This document shows positions 1-11,072 of a DNA stretch of 64,000 bases, piece by piece. Each line of letters opens with the position of its first letter. Position 1 is the first letter of the stretch. Under the pieces are notes generated by a model. It did no database searches and was not told the origin of the DNA. It was given only the letters and a program-made list of their open reading frames with translations. The position numbers and the translations under genes are program-made. Source of the stretch: Morinoia aosen. Its lineage: Eukaryota; Arthropoda; Malacostraca; Amphipoda; Talitridae. The DNA is taken from assembly GCA_030386875.1 (NCBI GenBank), contig CM059571.1:28700355-28764354 (forward strand). The letters run 5' to 3'.

Positions 1-1576
1 TAATTACGTCTCTAAAATCGTTTAATAAATTTATCAGTAATGGTTTAGCATCATCATTTTCACAATTTACATCGTCACACGTCAGAGGACGTCTCTCGTT
101 ACTACCTCCTTCTGGTACAACATCTTTGTGTGCATTAATTCCTACTTCATCAACACGATTATCGTTACCACAATGCCTCGTTTCTACAGATACTACCCCA
201 ACGTCTTTACCAGAGATGGCATTGAAACTTCCACCATTAACACTGTCGACTCCGGGTAGATCCGCATTACCGTGGGCATCGCACAAGTTAGCATCTCGCA
301 CAGCTTCGTGCACGGTAGACATGTAAATCTCGTGTTCAATTTCCATGTCGTCAATTTCTTCAATCGTACTTAACATCGTATTGTCGCTTATATATACCAC
401 GTCCTCCGAGACGTTCAAAAGCATTACCGGGACAAAACCATTTGACTTGATATCCACAACTGATTCGGCGACATAAATACCATTCGCGAGAATTGTTTTA
501 TTCATAATATACCTTCCGGGCTTAGCCTTTTTGACATACCCATTAATAACACGTAAACAATTCCTTGGCATTTCCACTGCTCCACAATGAACAACTATTT
601 CTCGTCTTTTACTATTTTTTAAGCTTCTCGCATGTTCCTCAGTTTCTCTTATTTTCTTCGCATGCTGTTTATTTTTTACTTTCCCATTTTCTCCTCGCCC
701 TGCCGTTGGGCCTGGGGTACCCCTCTCTTCTGCAGTATTTATCTCTAGGCCATTTTTATCGCCACTTTCTTGGCTCGCAATTTTTGATTCTCTCTGCTTC
801 AGCAGATATTTTCTTATTTTCCTCCTATTCGCAAGCATGTCAGCCATTAGACATTCTGGATTACTTATTGTATTGAAAAATATATCCTTCCTACTTTGCT
901 CGTGCAATTCCTGCACATCATGAAACGGTACTTTAACTCCGTCATGAACGATAAAACCTTCTTTAAAATTTAGCACGGCGTCCTGCAAAATATCTCTGCC
1001 AAGGATTACGTCATATCGAAATTCGCTATTCTTCAGCAGCAAAGCGCTAGTTTTAATTTCTTTATTATTAGGCAGGGTAATGCAAAGATCAACCTCTCCT
1101 GTCACTTGGCTTTTTGAATTTATACCTCTGATACTCAGAGCACTGGGCTTAATTTGCTCATTAAGACCCTTGAAATTTTGATAACTCACTAAACATCTGT
1201 CGCTACCACTATCTATGAGAGCGCTCATCAACTTTGTATCATGACGTAGAATAATTGTAGGCTTCTTAGAACGCCGCAATGAAAATAAACCATCGCTTTC
1301 TTTCCTTAAACGACCTTCTTTCATTATCGTCGCTGACAAACAAACTTCTACAGGTAGTTCAGAATTTACACCTACATTAAGTTCTTGTTCACCTAGTAAT
1401 TCAAACTTATTAGTACAAGGAAATAACGGATCCACCACAGCAGTCGACTTTATAATAGTATCTGGTTTCAACACCACATTTTTGGTGACGGGGATAGTAG
1501 CTGCAACTCCGGCCACTGGCAACTCCTTCTCTACTCCAAGACACTTTGGTTTTTCCGAATCGTCCCTATCTACTCT
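1..1576 (-). CDS. pol: Ty3/gypsy pol, 5' part: protease plus linker, open at window edge
   Basis: The minus-strand frame whose codons start at positions 1 mod 3 appears open from 1576 to the window edge, about 525 codons by my reading. It carries an aspartic protease: LIDSGSDRCLVSY, with the catalytic Asp-Ser-Gly at about 1213-1205, followed by a hydrophobic ILGRDIL segment near 1000-980. After it come a charged linker (about 880-590) and an acidic stretch ending LLNDFRDVI, which resembles the region just before the reverse transcriptase in gypsy elements. RT, RNase H and integrase would lie beyond position 1. It has no start codon of its own and sits -1 relative to gag, so it would be made as a Gag-Pol fusion through the heptamer at 1582-1576. 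The long open frame argues for a fairly recent insertion. The family is firm; the exact lineage is not. Confidence 0.85.
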
Positions 1577-3009
1577 AAAAAATCATCACCCTCGGAAGAT
1601 GCAGCGTAATACGCTTCACCATGGCTTCGACCTCGACCACGCGAATGACATTCACGTGCAAAATGGCCGACCCTTCCACATTTGTAGCAAGCATGACCAC
1701 GGAAATTCGATTTGTTTTCACCTCTCTTATTTGTGCACATACCTTGAACATGACCCGCGGTTTTGCATAGTGAACAAAAGGATTTAGGTCGATCAATACC
1801 ACTCTGTTGTGTACTAACCACCTGTGCTTCGTTGCACTCCATAGAACCTAAAGGTCGATCACCAAAATATGAATATTGTCTGCCCCTTTGAAATCTAGCA
1901 GGTCTCCAATTGCTTCTGAAAAATGGCCTCCGACCATGAAAACGTCGATTCTTATTTTGTTAGGCATAGAAGACCTCTGGGTACGATTCCTTCTCGTCCC
2001 ACCCACTCTCTTCAGGCACGACCGCTAGGTACGTTTCTCCGGTTTGATACGTGGACTGATTATTATGTTTTCGCGCAAGTATTTCTCTCCCCTCAGGATT
2101 ATTTCTCACAGCGGAGACAAGCCGAGCTAAGAGCTCTTCCGATGATGTAAATGGGCGCGAAAATATTTTTTTTGCAAAAATTTCTTCCAATAATGGAGCA
2201 AGAATAGCCGTAGCAAGGCTGAAAACTACTAAATCACCAGAGAACCTTTTTAAATCGTTTACGTTTGTACTAGCAATCACAAATGGATGTCTACTCAGTG
2301 CTACCTCTGGGCTATTTAGAATATGATCACTCAAATTTCTAATTTTCGACATAGCCGTAACCAATTGAGCAGACAATCCTTCGTTTCGTAACAGCCGTAG
2401 CTGATTTAGATCACAAGCTAAAGCGTGTACAGACCTTTCACCTTTCGCTACATAGATATCATCGAGAATCTCTATAACTTGATCGAAAGAATAATTGATA
2501 GCAGGGCCTGCTAATTTAGTGACGACTCCGTTAAAGTCGCCGACACTCTTGTGCGCACTTCGCACGAGTAACTCTTTTTTGGCGTCATCAGAAGTGACGT
2601 CGGGCAACAAGCACATGTAAGATTTTAAGTTTGCGACATGCGTCCGAAAACTCTTTGTTTCACAAAAAATTGGGTCACTGAGACGAGGTCTCCCTCGGAA
2701 CAAGGGAAGCTCTGCACTGGACAATATAGTACTACTTCTGTGTAAAGTCGTGGGTACACTACCACCCGTCATCGGTCCACTAGAGGACGTCATTGTTGTC
2801 ACACTTGGCGTACTGAACGTCACAGTTTGGGTACTAAACGTAGTTGGCAACACTGTCGTGGTCTGTGGTCCAGAGATAAACACACTTGCTGGATTATGTT
2901 CGCACGTACCAGGTAACGTACCACTAAATGCCGGAACAGACACCCTACCGCTACCTGTCGTCGTTGCCGTCGAACGAATAAATTCAGGTTCGGAATCAGA
3001 ATCTCCCAT
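1570..3009 (-). pseudogene. gag: Ty3/gypsy gag with one internal stop
   Basis: Structural polyprotein of the minus-strand gypsy element, coating the RNA in virus-like particles. It starts at ATG 3009 (MGDSDSEPEF) and reads in one frame to TAG at 1572-1570, 479 positions including one premature TAA at 1962-1960. The first 349 residues have a Ser/Thr-rich, low-complexity N-terminus (about residues 15-95) and then a helical capsid-like part. The C-terminus after the TAA has two CCHC zinc knuckles of the CX2CX4HX4C type, CSLCKTAGHVQGMC (about residues 412-425) and CYKCGRVGHFAREC (about 441-454), then an Arg/Gly-rich stretch. The single TAA is the only damage seen and would remove the nucleocapsid and all of pol. 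The neighbouring pol frame is intact, so the stop could be a recent mutation or an assembly error. Confidence 0.85.
1576..1582 (-). promoter_or_regulatory. -1 ribosomal frameshift heptamer U UUU UUA between gag and pol
   Basis: On the minus strand gag reads GAT TTT TTA GAG TAG, so the heptamer T TTT TTA is in the zero-frame phase needed for -1 slippage, two codons before the gag stop (1572-1570). Slipping back one base enters exactly the frame that stays open through protease to the window edge. The same heptamer is used by lentiviral gag-pol. I did not identify a convincing downstream pseudoknot. Confidence 0.75.
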
Positions 3010-3650
3010 AATGAATCACAGTTACTAACCAATTTCTCTCACAACGCTAAAAACGTAACTCACAATTATAATAATCCCTGAGCCCAACGCAAAAATCCTA
3101 CGCAAAAAAATATAACACCGCAGAACCCTAAAAATATAACCTCTCAAAAATAATCACATAACAGAACGCTAAAACCCACGTTACTAAAATGGATGAAGCA
3201 CACGATTAGAACTTCATTAATAATAACTAAAATATCAGTACTGAAAACTGTTTCTGCGACCTACAAACGAACCTAATCCAATTACGAAACAGGGAAACTC
3301 TTTACACGAATTCAATGGTATCTATCCCAACAATCTTTTAAATTACACGAAGCAACAAAAATAAAAAATCGACGATGTCACAGAAATTATCTAATTATCC
3401 CATACAATAATATTATAGTTTACAGAATACTCAACTTGGAATCAGCAAACGGCAGCAGTGCAGCCACGGCCAGTCAGGCGTCTCGGCCGGTCTCAAGGAC
3501 GAACTGCCCAGCGATGGCAGAACAGGTGCGACCAGATGTTTCAAGGTCGTCTGCGTGCCACAACCTCAGCACAGGCAGGCGACGAGATTCAAGGTCGTAC
3601 ACGCAGCGCTGACACACAGCGGACTAGCAATGGGAGCACGAGCACGTTCT
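3010..3650 (-). other. 5' leader of the minus-strand gypsy element
   Basis: Non-coding stretch between the gag start (3009) and the proposed LTR. The part next to gag is A-rich and the part nearest the LTR (3430-3650) is GC-richer. I searched it for a primer-binding site (CCA-terminated on the plus strand) and found no tRNA match I would defend. The ORFs on the plus strand here look incidental. Confidence 0.4.
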
Positions 3651-3893
3651 TGTAGTGTTTACGTATGTTCACGGTTCCACACTGCGCGTAATCGCACAGC
3701 CCACTGTTTATGTATACGTATTAATTACGTTAACACAGCTTCAGTAGAAATTTGAAACAACACTGTTCGGTATGTAATTTCCTATCACATACACAGTACA
3801 CAATTGTTCTCGGAGAAACAGAACACTGCAACAGTTCGTAGAATTGTTCTGAACTCAGCTACTTATGCGTACAACTGTCGAACGACCACGCCA

Positions 3894-4268
3894 CTATTTG
3901 CGATGGAAATTCACGCACAATTTCATAACGCAGTGGTCTCCTTCCTGCTCCAGGTCGACACGCGCTTTGTAGGGCACTCCCAAGGGTATATGCAAATCCA
4001 AATTATAAGAATTCAGCAGAGTTTCTTCAGGGATACGTTTTACCACGAATCTAAAAACGTTATTATATACTTGCGGTGCTTCTTCAATTTCTCTTCCCGT
4101 TGCCGCAGTATTCTCCATAGCAGAGTCGTCGAGTTTACCAAAAATATTCACGTCACACGAAGCGAAGCGTAGACCACCACACGGAGAACTTTCACTAACC
4201 TCCGTAGACACGCGATCTTCAAAATCGCCGTCGATAAACCAGACGGAAATTTCCGATATCGTCAATCA
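3894..4268 (-). other. Unexplained open frame inside the putative LTR/leader
   Basis: A frame of about 124 codons on the minus strand, with a stop immediately upstream. It begins at a TTG codon and its first ATG is internal (in SAMENTAATG). The translation is not low-complexity: it contains VVKRIPEETLLNSYNLDLHI and then LGVPYKARVDLEQEGDHC. It lies between the LTR TATA box and gag, so it would be read from the same transcript. I recognise no domain. It may be chance, an accessory element protein or a captured host fragment. Confidence 0.25.
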
Positions 4269-4451
4269 CCGTAGTCGCTGCATCCAAATCACAGCACAAG
4301 TACCAAGTATAATTTCACGTCGTGGGTACGTACTCACTGCCACCAGTATGCCGTTCTCAGGGTGGGTAGTAAGTAGACGAGTAGAGTTTCACCGTGTACT
4401 TGACGTAGCGAGACAGGAACACCAAATGCGCCCCAAGGGGGCTCCGCACTA

Positions 4452-4460
4452 CCTTATATA
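4452..4460 (-). promoter_or_regulatory. TATA box of the gypsy LTR
   Basis: The minus strand reads TATATAAGG, followed by a GC-rich segment where transcription could start about 25-30 bases on (near 4425). Its position upstream of gag fits an LTR U3 promoter. Confidence 0.45.
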
Positions 4461-4575
4461 CATAGTATTTGCTTAGGTCAGCATGCGCACTGCGGTACCC
4501 ACACAGGGCGTCGACCTAAACACGTACGTACAGATACACAGAGGGAGTACGCACTTGTGACGGCATATGTCTACA

Positions 4576-6587
4576 TCTATGGTTTTTAGTGTTTTAATTG
4601 CTCTTCCCGTTCTTCCTTTCTTTCTGACCAATCCAGACGGAAGACTAAGCTATTTGTAGGCCTATTTGGTTTTTCTTTTCATGAAGAAATAAATTTTCAT
4701 CAATTGGTGATTTCGTTCCGGACATTGGCCTTTACATATCTGTAATGAGGTCAATCTTAAATGTTGAAAAAATTACGAGTTGAAAAATAAAATGATAATT
4801 TCATGTAGTCTTTTTCGGTAGAGATACAATTTCATTCAAATAAATTCTTTTGAATCTTTGGAATTGCCTGGACTGCTCCCTTATAAGTTTGAATTAACAG
4901 AAAAAATCTATTCCATATACGAGAAATGCGGACAGGCTGCGATTTTAAATAATAACACAGACGATTAAAAACATTTTACTAGCCAGTGATTTGAATGTAT
5001 TACTACGCCCTGCACCACACGGACAAAAGTCATGACTTACATATAACGTAGACATTTTAATGAAATGATATGACCAGCTCAAAGCCCAGGATTATGTCCA
5101 ACAGAAAATATTTTCAAGACTTTGAAAAAAAATCGAAAAATTTTAAATCCAAAACAGTTGCCGAATTGTGGCAGTCTCAGTTAAAAAAGAGAGATAAAGG
5201 GCAGAGTAATCTTATTAAAAATTGCTAATTTCCTGTCATATTTCTTAGAGAACATCAAAATGTATTCCAGGCGAAAGGATTTGCACGGACATATTTTGGA
5301 GATTCTATTGTTTTCACTTATTAGTAATGTTTTATTTCTTTACTTATTTAGAGTTAAATTAATATTCGATGCTAAACACATTTTAGAATACATTTTAATT
5401 TTTTTTAAATGTATTCCATGTACATTTTTGAATTTATTTCAAAGGAATTGGCAGATATTTAGATATTTTTTAAAAATCATTATAAATAGTACACTTACTC
5501 CCCACGTACCTGAAATATTTATTGTTCATTATAGCTAATGGCTGAAATTTAGGACGAAGATATCCTTCTATGTTTAAAGTGTAAGCGTTCACAGGAGCTT
5601 ACGAGATACTCTGTTTAATATAGTTACTCGTTTTTATACAAACATAAATGAATTAAATGGACAATAACTGTTAGTTTGCAAGTAGAGGGCGAAGATATCA
5701 CTATCTAGATGGATATCAAGGGATCGGTTTCGAAGAACCTCACTGAAACTGAGATCAACACTGGTCGAAAATTATGTTTTAATTGTATCGCTTTCCACCA
5801 ACAATTCAAAGGAACAAATACTGCGAAACGAAGACTTCGTACAAGAAACTTTCTCAATTTTAAATGTTTATGCATATTTGCTGCAAATAAATTTCAGTCT
5901 ATCATTAGAACAAAGTCAGAAAAAGTACTAATTAGCAAAATGACCTTGCGTTATGATTGTAAGGGAATTGTGTTTTTAACGAACAGAAACTGACGTACAG
6001 AAACTCTAAATAATTTAAGTCATCCATATCCCAGCGATCGCCCACAAAATCGTGCCATTGTGCACGTGGTCTTCAAAATGCGTATACATTAAAACCAAAG
6101 AACGCAACAAAAGATGGATTTGAATCCTCGCGATATCGCAAGTCTCGGAATATCGCAATCCACAGTTGAGGTTATATCTTCAGTGATTAAAACGAGGGGC
6201 GGGAGTGGTAAGAAAGTCTTGTGCTGTCCGTGTTCCGTTAATTCAATTAGAGAAACCCTCAGGAACTGGCTAACAATTTCGAGTTATTTCAGAAGATGCA
6301 ACAAACAATCTCTGGTATTCATTTAATTTTTATAGAAGAGCCAATTACCGTGAGAATTGAAATGGGACCTGTTTCGTAGTCAAATGATTCATTTTCTGAA
6401 ATTTCGGACGGATGTATTCATTGTATTGAGTTACTTTTTTGGGGGTCAGTAATTCAGAGGAGTGGAATGGGTCACCCTAGCGTTGACAATCTTATTGTAA
6501 TCAATAACGAATGGTTTGATACCAAAAAATCGGAATACGACGAAAATAGACTTCAAATAATCATGTAACAATTTTCATGGCAAAATA
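4576..6587. other. No recognisable gene
   Basis: AT-rich sequence. The small frames at 5260-5538, 5709-5993 and 6114-6326 have AT-driven composition (runs of F, L, I, K, N) and no motif I know. No repeat structure was noticed. Confidence 0.5.
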
Positions 6588-6639
6588 CGAGGGCTGTTTT
6601 TTTCAACTTCCGATGGGCTGTGGGAAGGAGACAAGTCGT

Positions 6640-6848
6640 GATAACAAGATGATTTTATTACTAAAAGATTTACCATGTCTTGATTGTTTTTCTCTGCAGT
6701 CACTATGAAGGTTGAGGCATTTGTCATAACGTGAGACGAGTTTTCCTGTACCCTCTTCAAGGAAGTCAGCCGCCAGTGATCCCAGGTGGGTCGTTGCCGC
6801 GTCTTGGGGCTCGTCGTTGTTAGCGAAGCGCTGGCCCCCCAACCACGG
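6640..6848 (-). pseudogene. Mariner transposase C-terminus, left arm (inverted)
   Basis: Minus-strand mirror of the right-arm fragment. It reads PWLGGQRFANNDEPQD, then ADFLEEGTGKLVSRYDKC and LNLHSDC. The frame runs on beyond the mariner stop position to 6603, into the inverted terminus. It lacks the rest of the transposase. Residue differences from the right arm (NND for DKD, LEEGT for FEEGM) show separate decay after duplication. Confidence 0.75.
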
Positions 6849-7054
6849 ACTTAGCACCCAGCGATTACCATCTGTTTCGAGAAATGAAGGCGTGGTTGGG
6901 GGGCCAGCGCTTCGCTGACAAGGACGAGCTTCGGGACGCAGTGGCGACCTACCGGAGATCACTGGCCGCTGGCTTCTTTGAGGAGGGTATGGGAAAGCTT
7001 GTCTCACGTTATGAAAAATGTCTCGACCTTCATGGTGACTGCATGGAAAGGTAA
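6848..7054 (+). pseudogene. Mariner transposase C-terminus, right arm
   Basis: Open from 6848 to TAA 7052-7054. It starts with DLAPSDYHLFREMK, where the Asp of SDYHLF is the third catalytic residue of the DD34D mariner family. It then reads WLGGQRF and ends with the usual C-terminal block, FFEEGMGKLVSRYEKCLDLHG. The N-terminal DNA-binding part and the first two catalytic residues are absent. The diagnostic motifs make the family assignment secure. The piece is non-functional by itself and survives because it forms one arm of the palindrome. Confidence 0.8.
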
Positions 7055-7429
7055 CTAAGACATTGTGAATATTTTGATAATAGAATCATCTTGTTATCAC
7101 AATTTATCTTTTTTTATAGCCTATCGGAACTTAAAAAAAACAGCCCTCGTATAACGAAATACTGATTTTATGACATGTTTAACAGTATCAGTAAATAATT
7201 TCTACTGAATCGATCCAAATTTAAATAGTAATAAATTAACCGCACAAAACACCGGCTAACACCAATAAATTGGAACGAAACACACTCCTATATAGGAACA
7301 CAATTTCCTAAACTTAATATTTCGGCGCATTGGCTCATCGTCTGAAAAACGGCCAGACAACGTCTTAACATAAAGTCAATCAATTAAAAAAATCACCTGT
7401 TGTATTGACTGTCACCCTTCGTCCTGTTG

Positions 7430-7560
7430 TTTGAACGTTTTCTTCGCATTTAGTAGTAGTCTTCTATCTAGGAGTTTCTCAAGCTTTGGCTAGATTGTCT
7501 CAATAACATTTAAGCCATGAGAGTGAGCAGGAAAGTCCAAAAAAGTTAATAGAATAATGT
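7430..7560 (-). pseudogene. Tc1-like transposase C-terminal scrap
   Basis: The minus strand reads LDFPAHSHGLNVIETI, a stop, then PKLEKLLDRRLL. This matches the DD34E transposase block usually seen as a WPAxSPDLNPIENLW-type motif, with the catalytic Glu in the VIET position. Only about 40 codons are recognisable, with one stop. The rest of the element is not identifiable. The assignment rests on this single motif. Confidence 0.5.
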
Positions 7561-8740
7561 CGCTGCCATTGCTTCACCTGATCTGAAGCGTGGTTTTGAA
7601 CTCGATCCTATCGAAAAGAGTTTTTCCTCTATGTTCAGTTGTTTATGTAGACATTATTGTCTCACACTGGCACTGAGAGCCTTTTTTTGAAAACGTTTCG
7701 CTGTATGCTGAGGGTCCACATCGCTCAAAGTGCCTCAAGGAAAGACACTGTCATCACCATAAACTCTACAATTGAGAATGATTTACAGCACTCCATGATT
7801 AAAATTCTTTGTCGAGTTCGCTTACGCTCGGTAGCATTTATTATTAAAGAGCCTATGGATTCAGTAAGCGAACTTGGACCCAAATGAGTATAAAATTAGG
7901 AGGGAAATGAAGTTAGTTTTTTGAGAACATTTGCTTTGTTAGAGCAGGCCTTATTTCCTCTAGGTCTGTTCAAAGCGCGTAAATGTAATTCACGTATAAT
8001 TTTACTTTCGTTTATTCCTACTTTTTTCACAAGTGGGTTTCGATGTTCAATTTGAAGTCTTCTCAAGTCATTCTTGAAAAATTATATCATTTTAATGGAA
8101 GATATGTGTCTACATCTACTAGTGCCTTTCCCGATCTCCCCCAAACGGTGTTTTTCTCCGTTGGTGATCCTGAAGGAAACCCTTTTCATATTTTTTATCC
8201 AAACTTTCCTCGAAATAATTTCAACATTTTTTATTAAAAAGATTGGGGATAAGGATGACGCAATGCTAGTAATTATTTTAGTGTTGCAATGCATAGAGCA
8301 AAGGTAATAAATGAACAGCAAAAGTCGTCTAAATATATAGGCACGTCGGAGACTTCTTGGGTAAGTATGAAGTCTGTGCACCCAAAGGTCACCCGCATCA
8401 ATTTTGACAATAACCGTGACCTGTTGAGAAAAAGTAAATGGCACGTAAATATTTTGGCGGTGGTAGGATTTAGAGCTGCCGAGAATAGATAAAAGATTCT
8501 GAGTTAAAGGATAATGCAATGCACCCTACACCTGGAATATACTAATGACATTTGAATTTACGTTTTTTAAGTCACGGCTTTAATTTAGAGTACGGCTCGA
8601 GAACGGGAAACTACAGCCATAAGAAGGCTAGTGAGGAACGTTCGGGACAAATGCACTAGCTAATGCACAAGTTTGAGACAAATAAATGCTCCAAACCTAC
8701 CCTCACGAAAGGATTTCTTGAAATCCACGTGACGAAGGCG
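7561..8740. other. No recognisable gene; one unassigned minus-strand frame
   Basis: Contains a 145-codon minus-strand frame (8082-8519) with several hydrophobic stretches and no motif I know, overlapped by plus-strand frames of similar quality. Nothing supports translation. Confidence 0.4.
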
Positions 8741-8942
8741 AGAAGAGAAGGTCGACGACAGGCCGCCCGGCCGCTGAAGCGCTAGACTGCAGCAGGTGGC
8801 ATAGGCTCCCCTTCAGGGTTGACCCCGTAGTACCGGAGACGAGAAGTAGCCGGGTGCGGAGCAGTCGCATAGCTTATAAAAAGCGAGACCGCAGTGGCGC
8901 CCGTCATCACACCTCAGCCGTCAGCCACTTGCCCTCTTCATG
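8741..8942 (+). promoter_or_regulatory. Possible host TATA promoter and first exon start
   Basis: A GC-rich island in AT-rich surroundings contains TATAAAAAG at 8875-8883. An initiator-like TCATC lies about 30 bases downstream (near 8904), and an ATG at 8940-8942 opens a 15-codon frame (MTSSVGDRGTG...). GT dinucleotides in AG|GTCACG near 8970 could be a splice donor. A short TATA-driven leader with a tiny first coding exon is common in insects, but no downstream exon is recognised. Confidence 0.3.
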
Positions 8943-8989
8943 ACGTCAAGCGTAGGAGATCGTGGTACAGGTCACGGGCGTTATTAGCT

Positions 8990-11067
8990 AAAAACGCACA
9001 TCCTAAGGGCTGCCTCGAAGAATAAGCAAAATTACAGATGAATAAAAAGGTGGTGCTCCGTAGGAAGGCGTGTGCGTGTTGTGAGTGCGGTGAATGTTGC
9101 AATAGAGCGTGTATGAGATTTCTTAGGCACAACCTTCTGAGAATGATTACGAGGCATTCGTGCTTAAAGGGTCGTAATTGGTTTGCAAATAAGGGCACAC
9201 TGTACCGAATGTCCTCGGAAACTTTAAATGCTTCTAAAAAACTTTATTAAACGTAAGATTCCTTAAATTTATGACTCCTTAGAACTAAATCCCCGATTAA
9301 GAAAGCTATTTTCTTCAACATTTTATAATTTTCAGATCATTTCAATTCTTTCGGCTTCGAAGGCCTACTGACATGCGATCGCTTCTCACTTACAACTACA
9401 GTTGTGCCGTTTGGTGCGGGAAAATGAGGGTTCTACGCTTCTGCCTGCAGGCAACTTTACGTAATAGATGTTGAACATGATGGCTGCAGTTCTCGAACTG
9501 GTCGTTCTTTCATTCACAATTGCGTTCTCGCATTTGGAGACATTAAAGAGGTGCTCATAGGAATAGCTCCTATGGATGAATTAAACATTGATTAGCGTAT
9601 CGCTAACTTTAACATCCTCATGAAAGAATCCATATTCTTTTACAAATTATTATTTTTACTGGAATTTAGAGTACATTAACACCATGAAAAACGTCAATCG
9701 TTGACGTTTTTATTGCTATATAAAATATAGTCTATGTTATATGTTTACTCAAGTGTTTATTCTTTCGGTGTTCATTTTTCTAGTGATAAAAATGTTTTTT
9801 TCAATTATTTGATTTGAATGAACATCCGATTTAATTTTATGTTATTTTCAGATAACTTGTTGAGCACGAGTTTACTTCTCGGAATGTTCTAACTGAATAT
9901 TTGTAGAGATGATATCGATCACCTGTGTCAAATTATTTCTTACGAATAATTATCCATGTATCCTAATCTTTATATTGGTTTTCCTCACCTTAGAAAAATT
10001 TTGTATCGAAGCGATAGGTTTGAAGTGAATCAAAAGTTGAATTTGCTGCGCTTGTTAAAATACACTTGTAATTTTTATTTGTCATTGATAACTAATCCAA
10101 AAATCAGCCCTCTCAAAATTCAAATTCATTTACAATTTCAAATCATTTTTTATATTAGGATCAGACTCTACAACTCATCATTCTCGGGAAAATGTCGAGA
10201 TAATATATTTTAGAAAAGTTGTCTTCCTTTTACATGCTTACATAAACCGAACATTGTAAAAGTTTCACATAATTCTGATGGTTTTGGAATGCAAATTTCA
10301 CCGAGTCAAATATTTCGAAATTGAGAAATTATTTTAGTTCATGTTGGTGCTGTTTATTTATTCGTCTCATTAAAGTGAACCTGATAAAAAATCGTGTGGT
10401 CTGAGCAATAATATAAATAATACAAGAGTTACAACCGCTGTTCCTGAGGAAATAAACTACGAACACACGCTCCTAGATATCCATTTTCATAATATATTTA
10501 TTCATAGTAAATCATGAAAATATGTGAGTTGTAGTTAAAATGCAATGTAGCTGCAATTGCTTTCCCACTTGCAGTTCCGTATTGTTATAGCTCAGCAGTA
10601 GGAAATAGATTTTGCGACTATTTTACCACAACAGATAGCCTAGAGCCCTAGACTCTACGACGCACTTTATTTTTCTATGTTGAAGAGTACCAAAGCTTTT
10701 GAATTAAATTTGAGACAAAAACCGAGCTGGGGCTCCAAATTTCCCATCACTGGATTAGTTCCTGCAACGCAATGGAGGAAAAGTGTACCCCAAACTTTCC
10801 TGCGTGTCGTTGGACTGAATGTCTGCGTGTCAATCGTTCACGAGTGGGCATGCGGAAAACTGAAGACATGTTAGTTATTACCAGTTTGTATTTGCCGGGG
10901 AAGAATCAAATACATTTTTTATTTGTCATTTTGTAACGAGTGTTGATAAATTGCAGTGAAGTTTTAGCTGGTTTCAGGGTAATGTGCCAATGATAGCTTT
11001 TAGACAATTTGTACACAAAATAACTATGCGATCAGAACTCTATTGAATCTACTCTTCACGTAAGATG
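8990..11067. other. No recognisable gene
   Basis: AT-rich non-coding sequence. A Cys-rich plus-strand frame at 9038-9250 (KACACCECGECCNRAC) is too short and isolated to call. A small perfect hairpin (AACGTCAATCGTTGACGTT) sits near 9690. Confidence 0.4.
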
Positions 11068-11072
11068 GAAGG
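11068..11072. repeat. Target site duplication GAAGG, left copy
   Basis: GAAGG directly before the 5' LTR, repeated exactly at 17424-17428 directly after the 3' LTR. This 5-bp duplication shows the element is complete and sits where it inserted. Confidence 0.85.

Larger units (their letters stand above)
3651..4575 (-). repeat. Putative 5' LTR of the minus-strand gypsy element
   Basis: The position upstream of gag demands a 5' LTR. The proposed edges are a 5-base inverted pair, TGTAG at 3651 and CTACA at 4571-4575, giving 925 bp. A minus-strand TATA box lies inside. The partner LTR is outside the window, so the edges cannot be confirmed, and no primer-binding site abuts the inner edge. Confidence 0.35.
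6588..7149. mobile_element. Palindromic mariner derivative with TA target sites
   Basis: A 562-bp element flanked by TA (6586-6587 and 7150-7151). Its termini are inverted: CGAGGGCTGTTTTTTT at the left and the complement ending CAGCCCTCG at the right, followed inward by AACTTCCGAT and ATCGGAACTT. It holds two head-to-head copies of the 3' part of a mariner transposase that meet near 6869. It is therefore a fold-back of one transposon end, not an ordinary internal deletion. The arms differ at a modest number of positions, so the palindrome is not brand new. Confidence 0.75.

Noticed and set aside
1482-1787. Plus-strand 101-codon frame over the gag zinc knuckles
   Set aside because: Antisense shadow of gag; the knuckle motifs are on the minus strand.
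8082-8519. 145-codon minus-strand frame
   Set aside because: No motif, overlapped by equally long frames on the other strand, AT-driven composition.
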